Below are positions 1 through 5,624 of a stretch of DNA of 6,892 nucleotides, piece after piece; the first letter of the stretch is position 1, and every line of letters begins with the position of its first letter. Origin of the DNA: Calditerrivibrio sp. GTDB lineage: Bacteria; Chrysiogenota; Deferribacteres; Deferribacterales; Calditerrivibrionaceae. The notes under the pieces are model-generated. The model was not told where the DNA came from, made no database searches, and saw only the letters and a list, made by a program, of their open reading frames with translations. The stretch lies in contig JAIWOA010000141.1 of assembly GCA_020217115.1 (NCBI GenBank), positions 1 through 6,892 of the forward strand, written 5' to 3'. Position numbers and translations under genes: made by a program.

Positions 1-1475
1 CCTCCTCTTTTTATCGCTGTAATATATATGGCTGGCTTATCCTCTACAGGACATTTGTACTGACAGATTCCACATCCGATGCATTGTTCCGGGTTTATAT
101 GGGGTTGTTTTAAGATGATATATTCCCCATTATATTTAAGAGTTTTTATCTCTTTAAAATATATAGCTTTAGGTGATGTAGGACAATGTTCTTCACAAAC
201 CATACAATTTGTTTCAAAGGCATATGGTAAACAGCGATTTTTATCAAAATATGCTGTACCTATGACAAATTTTTTCTTACTATCTATGGATAATTTCTTT
301 ATTGCCCCTGTTGGACATACCTGACCGCATAGATTACAATTGTAAAGACAATAGCCAAAATTTCCTTTTCCAATGGGTGTCCATAAACCTTCAATCCCAG
401 CTTCTATAAAAGCTGGCTGTAAAAAATTTTCCGGGCATACCTTCATGCAAGCTCCACATCTTATGCAGGTGGATAAAAATTCCGATTCAGGTTTACTACC
501 AGGTGGCCTTATCAGATCAGGGTTTCTTTCTCTGGGTATCTTTGATACTTTTATAAGTGAGATACCAGATATTGCTGAAATCAATGATGCCACAACATAC
601 CTTCGTCGAAGATCTATTTTGTGGGGTTTTAAGGATATTTTGTATTCTATCGATGGACAGCTGGAAGTGCAACTTAGCAATAGCATACACTCAGATGAGC
701 TAAAATCTTTACTACCAGGTCCTGCATTTGCTGCACATACTTTGCTACATTTCATACAACTATAGCAGGTTTCATCTTTTTTAGAAATTTTAAATACTGC
801 ATATCTGGATATTATTCCATATAGAGCACCCAGAGGGCAAAGGGTAGTACACCATAGACGTTTTATAAAAAAATTTAAAAATAATATTATTACAAAGAAG
901 ATACCTATAACTATAGATTGTGAATAGTAGAAATTTTCCCTTCCCAGTATATTGTAAAATATATAATTTTTCGTAGTTTCCGGTAATATATTTATATCAT
1001 ATCCATAGGAGACAATGGGTAGTAAAAAGACACCAAAGCTTCTTACCAGAATTGATAATGGGTCAAGATAACCAGATAGATTTATTTTGAAGGTAGCAAA
1101 GATAATAATAATTAGGAGTATAATATATTTTGGTTTATAAAATTTTGGATCAAAGCTGGTTAACTGTTTAAAAGGTGATATTTTACTAAAAATATGGTTT
1201 ATTGTCCCCATTGGGCATACCCATCCACAAAAAAATCTACCAAATACAAAAGTAAGAATTACCAGAGGTAAGCTAAGGATGAAAATCTTTTCTATTGAGA
1301 TGTTTGCAATGAGTGTTGTAAGTAACAGTAGAGGATCTATTGCAAAGATATATTTTATCCCACCTTTTAGTTTCATCTCATCTGAATATATACCACTATC
1401 TATTATAGCAGATAGAAAAATATATAAAAATAGCAGTAGAAAAAAGATCTGGGAGATAATTCTAAATCTTTTCAT
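1..1475 (-). CDS. NapH-NapG-like fused membrane polyferredoxin (3' end outside window)
   Basis: The frame gives 491 residues and is still open at the window edge. Residues 1-285 resemble NapH: hydrophobic spans at about 7-26, 61-80, 115-131 and 187-205, a CGWVCPMG motif (C83, C87) after span 2, a CTTLCPLG motif (C209, C213) after span 4, then a cysteine-rich segment (C237, C240, C243, C247; C263, C269, C273). Both CxxxCP motifs fall on the cytoplasmic side if the N-terminus is inside. At 290-292 an RRR precedes a hydrophobic stretch (293-310), like a Tat signal. After it comes a NapG/MauM-like domain with RPPG (323-326) and four cysteine groups: 337/340/343/347, 376/380/383/387, 415/424/427/431 and 465/468/471/475. 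In that family such proteins pass electrons from quinol to periplasmic enzymes. The ATG is fixed by an in-frame TGA 9 nt upstream. It overlaps the DUF362 gene by 14 nt and has only a poor ribosome site, so translational coupling is likely. The physiological partner is unknown. Confidence 0.88.
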   Translation of the reverse strand, partial: MKRFRIISQIFFLLLFLYIFLSAIIDSGIYSDEMKLKGGIKYIFAIDPLLLLTTLIANISIEKIFILSLPLVILTFVFGRFFCGWVCPMGTINHIFSKISPFKQLTSFDPKFYKPKYIILLIIIIFATFKINLSGYLDPLSILVRSFGVFLLPIVSYGYDINILPETTKNYIFYNILGRENFYYSQSIVIGIFFVIILFLNFFIKRLWCTTLCPLGALYGIISRYAVFKISKKDETCYSCMKCSKVCAANAGPGSKDFSSSECMLLLSCTSSCPSIEYKISLKPHKIDLRRRYVVASLISAISGISLIKVSKIPRERNPDLIRPPGSKPESEFLSTCIRCGACMKVCPENFLQPAFIEAGIEGLWTPIGKGNFGYCLYNCNLCGQVCPTGAIKKLSIDSKKKFVIGTAYFDKNRCLPYAFETNCMVCEEHCPTSPKAIYFKEIKTLKYNGEYIILKQPHINPEQCIGCGICQYKCPVEDKPAIYITAIKRG

Positions 1476-2349
1476 GCCTGATATTCATGTTTGTGGTAAA
1501 AATATTCCCCAAACCATTTTTTGAGGCGATAACCATATATTGCACATCCGTAGGATCAAAGCCAAGATAGCCTGCTGAGACTGCATCAGCAGCCACAGGA
1601 TCAATGGAAACTACGATTCTATTTAACTGTTTTACAGCATTTAGATCACCACCTGTTGGTCCACCACTAAGCATTACCCTTGTGCAATCCACTACGGTAA
1701 GTGTTGGTCTGAAGAAGTTTGCCAGCTCAAATATTGCTTGATGTAAGTTTTGATGCAAGAATCCTCTGTTGCCACCTATTGCTCCCATCCAGTTTTTCAT
1801 ACCTATCGTAACTTTGGAAGATGAATGGTTTTTAGCTACAGGGACATTTATCACTTTATTAGCAGTTTTGAATATCTCAAGTACAGGCCAATCAGTAATA
1901 AATTTCCCGGCAATATTCATATTTTTGTAGTGGCGACTTTGCGGTATGAATACATTTGCATTTTCTTTTTGTGCCAGCAGAGGTATTTTTGACAAGTTAA
2001 AAACATTCCTGGGATTGTCACATGCATTATCTGTTACAAACACCTCCTTTGCTCCAGCTTTAAAACATAGGTTCACAATCTCTGCAACTACTTCATGATT
2101 TGTGTTTGCTGCAAATTCAGGTTCCCTTGCCCATGCCATATTTGGCTTTACAGCGACTATGTCACCTTTTGTTATAAACCTGTCTATACCTCCAGCCATT
2201 TCAATGGCAGATCTGGTGGCTTTTCTATGGTTGCTGGACTCTGATACATATACATAGCTTTTATTTGCACTGGCGGATAGATCTATTGGGCTATTTAGCA
2301 TTGTGATTGTAAAGGCGCTGGCTTTTATCAAATTTCTTCTATTAATCAT
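1462..2349 (-). CDS. Tat-exported DUF362 domain protein
   Basis: The product is 295 residues. The N-terminus has a twin-arginine signal (NRRNLIKA, R4-R5), a hydrophobic stretch, and a possible cleavage site after SASA (about residue 28), so a periplasmic location is expected. The rest matches the DUF362 (PF04015) pattern: VAVKPNMAW (65-73), VINVPVAKNH (166-175) followed by IGMKNWMGAIGG (182-193), VVDCTRVMLSGGPTGG (219-234) and IDPVAADAVSAGYLG (249-263). No ferredoxin cysteine motif is present, unlike some DUF362 proteins. The biochemical role of the family is not established. The ATG at 2349 has a strong Shine-Dalgarno GGAGGT 4 nt upstream. The gene overlaps the downstream polyferredoxin by 14 nt, so the two are almost certainly co-expressed. 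A redox or cofactor role beside the NapHG-like protein is inference from this pairing. Confidence 0.9.
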   Translation of the reverse strand: MINRRNLIKASAFTITMLNSPIDLSASANKSYVYVSESSNHRKATRSAIEMAGGIDRFITKGDIVAVKPNMAWAREPEFAANTNHEVVAEIVNLCFKAGAKEVFVTDNACDNPRNVFNLSKIPLLAQKENANVFIPQSRHYKNMNIAGKFITDWPVLEIFKTANKVINVPVAKNHSSSKVTIGMKNWMGAIGGNRGFLHQNLHQAIFELANFFRPTLTVVDCTRVMLSGGPTGGDLNAVKQLNRIVVSIDPVAADAVSAGYLGFDPTDVQYMVIASKNGLGNIFTTNMNIRHEKI

Positions 2350-2353
2350 ATCT

Positions 2354-2359
2354 ACCTCC
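2354..2359 (-). promoter_or_regulatory. Ribosome binding site of the DUF362 gene
   Basis: GGAGGT on the minus strand, 4 nt before the ATG at 2349. It is the strongest Shine-Dalgarno sequence in the window and supports this start. It probably also carries the weakly initiated downstream polyferredoxin by coupling. Confidence 0.75.
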
Positions 2360-2414
2360 AGAGGTCAAATATGGTTATTGAGGAGCTCTAATCTAACTAT
2401 TTGAGATCATATAT

Positions 2415-2445
2415 ATTATAATAGCAGAAAATTCTGGAGATCTCC
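2415..2445 (-). promoter_or_regulatory. Candidate regulated promoter of the DUF362-polyferredoxin operon
   Basis: A consensus -10 box TATAAT lies at 2415-2420 on the minus strand, about 66 nt before the DUF362 start. The spot where a -35 box should be (about 2438-2443) shows no TTGACA-like sequence. A perfect 10-bp palindrome, GGAGATCTCC (2436-2445), sits there instead. A good -10 with no -35 and a dyad in its place is the usual look of a promoter that depends on an activator, or of one blocked by a repressor. The regulator is unknown, and a chance palindrome cannot be excluded. Confidence 0.4.
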
Positions 2446-2458
2446 TTCAAATTTAAAT

Positions 2459-2473
2459 ATTTTTATCTTAAAC
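2459..2473 (-). repeat. Possible partial third copy of the direct repeat
   Basis: On the minus strand GTTTAAGATAAAAAT matches the first 15 bases of copy 1 at 13 positions. It lies 111 bp from copy 2, about twice the 54-bp spacing. In such AT-rich DNA a match of this length may be chance. Confidence 0.25.
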
Positions 2474-2556
2474 TATATCAGAAGATTAGAATTTACAGTT
2501 TTGGTTAACTAATTACCACGGATATTTTAAAAAGGTGTATTAGAAGGATCAGAATC

Positions 2557-2584
2557 TGCATAGGAATAAATCTTTGAATTAAAC
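2557..2584 (-). repeat. 28-bp direct repeat, copy 2
   Basis: It differs from copy 1 at only three positions (A/C, C/T and A/C on the plus strand). Similarity stops sharply at both ends. The 54-bp period is close to five helical turns, so both copies would face the same side of the DNA, which suits a pair of protein binding sites. Confidence 0.7.
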
Positions 2585-2610
2585 TATGTAACGAATTGGC
2601 TCTATTTTAA

Positions 2611-2638
2611 TGCATCGGAATAAATTTTTGACTTAAAC
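2611..2638 (-). repeat. 28-bp direct repeat, copy 1
   Basis: It matches 2557-2584 in 25 of 28 positions and is offset by 54 bp. On the minus strand it starts GTTTAAGTCAAAAATTTATT and ends CCGATGCA. The 26-bp spacer between the copies is unrelated to them. The two copies lie in the same orientation, upstream of the DUF362 promoter candidate. Possible tandem operator sites for a regulator; function not known. Confidence 0.7.
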
Positions 2639-2691
2639 CCTCCTCATCACCCCTACTTATATTCCCTGTCAAATACAAATAACTAAATTTT

Positions 2692-2719
2692 AAAAATATT
2701 TCCATAGGAAAAATTCCTA
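2692..2719 (-). terminator. Weak candidate terminator after the sensor kinase
   Basis: TAGGAA-TTT-TTCCTA (2705-2719) can form a 6-bp hairpin that includes the kinase stop codon. It is followed on the minus strand by a short T run (2692-2696). The stem is short and AT-rich and the T run is 8 nt away, so termination would be inefficient at best. Confidence 0.22.
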
Positions 2720-3976
2720 AATCGGTATTTGGAGAAAAACCTTTGTGCCATATTGATCTGAAGTGATACTAATTGTACCACCTAATAGGAAAACCCTTTC
2801 TCTTACAGAGGTTATACCGAAATGTGTTTTTATATCGATATTGTCCAGATCGAACCCCACTCCATCATCTTCAACATTTATAAGTAAGAAATCCCCCTTT
2901 TCCATCAAATTTATTAATATAAAGGTTGCCTTTGAATGTTTTATGGCGTTTGTTAACAGCTCTTTGACTATTCTCATTATGTGTATCTGATTTTCTTTGC
3001 CAATACTATCAAATTTATTAAAATTATTTTTTAATATAAATTTTATGTTTGAATGTTTAATAGTACATTCCTTTATGAAATGTTCAAGGTAAACTTTTAA
3101 TCCCAGATTAACGAGAAGTAACTTATCTTCATCTAAGACCATATTTCTTAATACCTGAATCTGCTTTTTTAAAATCTCGGTAAGTTCAGATTCATTCTTT
3201 TGTTGTAAAACTATCAAAAGGTAGTTTAAATCCTGAATAACGTTGTCATGTATATCCCTTGCAATCCGATCTCTCTCATTTTCTTTAGCTGCAATGATCT
3301 CCCTTATAAAATCCCTTGTTTTTATCTTTTCTAAATGATATTGATAACTTTGGGACAGTTCTTTAAATTCTATAATGTCTCCGTCATATTGGTATGGTTT
3401 ACTCTGCTCCAGATAGTTTTTAATCTGTTTTAATGGATTTTCAACTTTTTTCTTAAATATGTTTATAAGCTTTAGATATATTGAATAAAAAATCGTAAGC
3501 AATGATATGTTAAAGAGTATCCAGCTGATGACAAAACCATCTGTAAAAGGCTTTGTATTAAGCTGGTAAATTAAAGCAAATTCTCTATGTTGGCTTATAA
3601 CACCAAAGAGCTTTATTTCATTAAAATTTCTATAAAATATCATTTTTTGTGGGTTATTGAGCAGATTTTTTACAGTTGTTTGGTCAGCTATTTCAATGTT
3701 ACCATGTAGCTTGACGTTTACAAAATCTTTTCCAAGATAGACATGATAAAGTGAATAATCTAAATTGTTATATCTGTTGCCTATAAGTTTAATTGAATCG
3801 AGTATCTCTGAAAAGATAGATATTTTATAACCTAATTGCAGGTATAATTCTTTTTCAGGGATATATTTGAGAAGATAGAGATACATCGTTTTGTTATCTG
3901 AATTCAATACTGGATAATCGACAAGCAGCTCTCCACTTTTTTTGCCTCCCGGAATGTTACAATACAATCTGGACAA
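2717..3976 (-). CDS. Sensor kinase C-terminal part: late sensor domain, HAMP-like linker and kinase core (frame 3)
   Basis: The open frame gives 419 residues if begun at the TTG at 3976. It contains the rest of the sensor domain, a membrane span (about 146-172), a HAMP-like linker with NPLKQI (180-185) and EFKEL (203-207), HisKA_3 (KENERDRIARDIHD, phospho-accepting H243), and an HATPase_c domain with the N box VKELLTNAIKHS (337-348), the G1 box DDGVGFD (370-376) and the G2 region HFGITSVRER with GGT (385-401). All kinase and ATP-binding motifs are intact. The TTG has no convincing ribosome site, and a TGA lies just upstream in frame, so the true start is at 4355 with frame changes in between. 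If it were translated alone, the product would be a kinase with only half a sensor. Confidence 0.8.
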   Translation of the reverse strand: MSRLYCNIPGGKKSGELLVDYPVLNSDNKTMYLYLLKYIPEKELYLQLGYKISIFSEILDSIKLIGNRYNNLDYSLYHVYLGKDFVNVKLHGNIEIADQTTVKNLLNNPQKMIFYRNFNEIKLFGVISQHREFALIYQLNTKPFTDGFVISWILFNISLLTIFYSIYLKLINIFKKKVENPLKQIKNYLEQSKPYQYDGDIIEFKELSQSYQYHLEKIKTRDFIREIIAAKENERDRIARDIHDNVIQDLNYLLIVLQQKNESELTEILKKQIQVLRNMVLDEDKLLLVNLGLKVYLEHFIKECTIKHSNIKFILKNNFNKFDSIGKENQIHIMRIVKELLTNAIKHSKATFILINLMEKGDFLLINVEDDGVGFDLDNIDIKTHFGITSVRERVFLLGGTISITSDQYGTKVFLQIPI

Positions 3977-4106
3977 GTATTTAAATCAAGCCCTTTTTCT
4001 CTCTGGTTTGTAGTGTCTAATATTATTTTTTCCTCAGATATGATAGCAACTTCATATGTTTCAAGGTAATTTTTTTGTATATATTCCTCTATCTCTTTTA
4101 CCGTTT

Positions 4107-4355
4107 TCAGAACATTTTTTTGTAATTCTCCTCCACAACAGAGAAGATACCGCGTGAAAAGTTTACTTTGTTATCCATGTCGACTCTGATTTTTTTAAAA
4201 ATTGAATCTCCTAAAGAGACAACAGCAGTGGCATGATTTGTAAAATAGTTATACAAAACATATGATGTTATAATACTGAAGGCAATATAGATCAATACTA
4301 TACTCACTGCGAGGTATTTATAATATTTCTTTATTAGATCTGATAAGCTTATCAT
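4107..4355 (-). CDS. Sensor kinase N-terminal fragment (frame 1)
   Basis: This piece is 82 residues, with one strong membrane span (AVSIVLIYIAFSIITSYVLY, about 16-35) and the first part of an extracytoplasmic sensor domain. It starts at an ATG inside the response regulator stop (ATGA overlap, 4352-4355), the usual arrangement for a coupled regulator-kinase pair. The frame ends at a TGA a few codons after the A7 tract, where the similarity to a kinase sensor continues in another frame. I read it as part of the split kinase and not as an independent small protein. Confidence 0.7.
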   Translation of the reverse strand: MISLSDLIKKYYKYLAVSIVLIYIAFSIITSYVLYNYFTNHATAVVSLGDSIFKKIRVDMDNKVNFSRGIFSVVEENYKKMF

Positions 4356-4990
4356 ATAGATATAAGATTTAACCTTAATGCTATTTTATATATTTGTATA
4401 TCTGATTTTATGGACATTTTGGATATTATGGAACTTCTTTGATTTTCCACAGTTTTATAGCTTTTACCCATGATAGATGCAATTTCCTTTGGATTTTTCC
4501 CCTCTGCGAGAAGTTTAAACAGATCTTTCTCTGCTTGAGTCAGGCTAAAATATCTTGAAGCCATTTCTGATATGGTCAATGATTCAATACTATCTTTATA
4601 CTCTTCATCTAAAAATACTTCACCTTGCATCACTTTTTTGATACCTTCTATAAGGTTTTCAAAGAGATTTTCTTTTTTGATATATCCATTAGCCCCCCTA
4701 TTTAAGAGTTCATTTACCAAAAAGTAGCTGTTGTATGAGGTGATGATTAGAATTTTAAATCCCCTCTTAGAATTTTTTGTCAAGAACTTTGTTCCATCAT
4801 CCACTGGTAGGTTAAGATCAAGGGTGACTAAGTCGATTTTATTATTCGAAATAATATCTTCAGCTATACTTAGATTGTTAGCCTCATATATATTAGGAGT
4901 TGGGCCGTAATTTTGTAGAATGGAGATCATACCTTTTCGGAAAAGTGGATGATCATCAATTATTAGTATATTTAAATTTGAAATACTCAT
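4352..4990 (-). CDS. NarL/FixJ-family response regulator
   Basis: The product is 212 residues, the normal length for this family. It has a receiver domain with the acidic pair D12-D13 (IIDDHP), phospho-acceptor D58 (VTLDLNLP), T84 (LIITSYNS) and K106 (GYIKK). A LuxR-type helix-turn-helix follows (about 148-192: LTQAEKDLFKLLAEGKNPKE, then KTVENQRSSI). It is a cytoplasmic DNA-binding transcription regulator activated by the downstream kinase, whose ATG overlaps its TGA. The ATG at 4990 follows AAGGA (4997-5001) with a 6-nt gap. All key residues are present, so the regulator appears functional even though the kinase gene is broken in this sequence. Its targets are not known. Confidence 0.93.
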   Translation of the reverse strand: MSISNLNILIIDDHPLFRKGMISILQNYGPTPNIYEANNLSIAEDIISNNKIDLVTLDLNLPVDDGTKFLTKNSKRGFKILIITSYNSYFLVNELLNRGANGYIKKENLFENLIEGIKKVMQGEVFLDEEYKDSIESLTISEMASRYFSLTQAEKDLFKLLAEGKNPKEIASIMGKSYKTVENQRSSIISKMSIKSDIQIYKIALRLNLISI

Positions 4991-5008
4991 CGTTTTTCCT
5001 TAAAATTT

Positions 5009-5035
5009 ATTATATTTTTTGTATTATAAAGTCAA
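5009..5035 (-). promoter_or_regulatory. Candidate sigma-70-type promoter of the response regulator-kinase operon
   Basis: In the 46-nt gap after pabC the minus strand has TTGACT (5030-5035) and a perfect TATAAT (5009-5014), separated by 15 nt, followed by the regulator's ribosome site and ATG at 4990. The spacer is about two bases shorter than ideal. It would give the two-component pair its own transcription start apart from the folate genes, with a very short leader. Confidence 0.45.
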
Positions 5036-5036
5036 T

Positions 5037-5624
5037 TTATTTTATAGATATTTCTATATCTCCTATTCCATTTAAACTGTTTATCAGTGAGATCTTTTCA
5101 AATTTATCAATATCTTTAAATTTTATCTCCTCAACACTAATTTTCCCAATATCTATCAATTCTTCTCTTTTTGTTCCCCTTAACAAATAAGTATTTGGTG
5201 TAAACCATTTTGTTCCATCAAATAGAGCAATATTAGAAAAAGTAGTATCTGTGAGATAACCTTTTACTACAAAAATTGGTTCGGTTATCTCTGGGTATTC
5301 TAACTTTTTTTTGTATTTTGTAAAGCAGCTCCTATCTTCGTATTTGTATTCATATTCTATATCATCATCAAATACGTATACTATTTTTTCTATTTTTCGT
5401 CTTTTGTATTGGGAGATTTCTATTGAAAATCTATCTAACTCGTAGCTAATTCTCATTTTTGACAAAACCTTAGGGATTTCAATTCCATTTAAAACTTTTT
5501 CAATATTGAGGGTTTTATCTTCAGTATAGAAATTCTTAAAAGTATTGTTAACTCTCCTCTGATGATAGGGAAGGTTAAAGATTACACCATTTTCTACTTT
5601 TATAGTTTCAAAGAATTGGTACAT
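5037..5624 (-). CDS. pabC: Class IV aminotransferase fold protein, probable 4-amino-4-deoxychorismate lyase
   Basis: The product is 195 residues from the ATG at 5624. PabC would cleave aminodeoxychorismate to 4-aminobenzoate and pyruvate with PLP. Visible family features are FETIKVENG (5-13), HQRRV (21-25), KMRISYE (56-62), a likely PLP lysine in YEYKYEDR (K94), GYLTDTTFSNIAL (122-134), TPNTYLLRGTKREEL (142-156) and LINSLNG (180-186). It is shorter than E. coli PabC (about 270 residues) and resembles the compact class IV proteins paired with short PabB. I chose the ATG because the family begins near the FETI motif. An in-frame TTG at 5654 would only add residues overlapping pabB. A Shine-Dalgarno AAGGAG (5641-5646) lies inside pabB, 16 nt before the ATG, which is rather far. 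It overlaps pabB by 17 nt. The exact substrate rests mainly on the pabB neighbour. Confidence 0.82.
   Translation of the reverse strand: MYQFFETIKVENGVIFNLPYHQRRVNNTFKNFYTEDKTLNIEKVLNGIEIPKVLSKMRISYELDRFSIEISQYKRRKIEKIVYVFDDDIEYEYKYEDRSCFTKYKKKLEYPEITEPIFVVKGYLTDTTFSNIALFDGTKWFTPNTYLLRGTKREELIDIGKISVEEIKFKDIDKFEKISLINSLNGIGDIEISIK

Larger units (their letters stand above)
2350..2716. other. Intergenic region between sensor kinase and DUF362 operon
   Basis: I see no credible reading frame, tRNA or structured RNA in these 367 nt. From the kinase side it holds a weak hairpin at the kinase stop, the two 28-bp direct repeats (2611-2638 and 2557-2584), a shorter related segment (2459-2473), a near-palindrome TTGGTTAACTAA (2501-2512), the GGAGATCTCC palindrome, a -10 box and the DUF362 ribosome site. 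This is more ordered structure than a simple gap between minus-strand genes needs, and it looks like a regulatory region. Confidence 0.6.
2717..4355 (-). pseudogene. NarX/DesK-type sensor histidine kinase split over three frames (two apparent frameshifts)
   Basis: Three consecutive frames together make one kinase. The first runs from the ATG at 4355 to a TGA at 4107. The second is open to a TGA at 3904 and carries protein-like sequence (for example VLKTVKEIEEYIQKNYLETY). The third is open from about 3985 to the stop at 2717. Adding one A in each of two A7 tracts (T7 on the plus strand, 4115-4121 and 3937-3943) joins them into 547 codons including the stop. The restored 546-residue protein has a membrane span (about 15-36), an extracytoplasmic sensor domain, a second span (about 273-299), a HAMP-like linker, HisKA_3 with the phospho-accepting histidine in RDIHD (H370), and HATPase_c. 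It overlaps the response regulator gene by ATGA. Whether this is a sequencing error, true decay, phase variation or recoding cannot be decided here. Confidence 0.8.

Noticed and set aside
79..765. Plus-strand open frames over the polyferredoxin gene
   Set aside because: They are mirror frames of a strongly conserved cysteine-rich gene, have no ribosome sites, and look like no protein family.
2557..2638. CRISPR-like layout (28-bp repeat, 26-bp spacer, 28-bp repeat beginning GTTT)
   Set aside because: There are only two good copies, three mismatches between them, no further regular units, and no cas genes in view.
3974..3976. TTG as an independent start for the kinase C-terminal part
   Set aside because: No ribosome site, and it would begin mid-sensor. 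The upstream frames carry matching sensor sequence and the membrane span.
4900..5190. Plus-strand open frame across the pabC-regulator junction
   Set aside because: It spans two real minus-strand genes and the promoter candidate, and has low-complexity composition.
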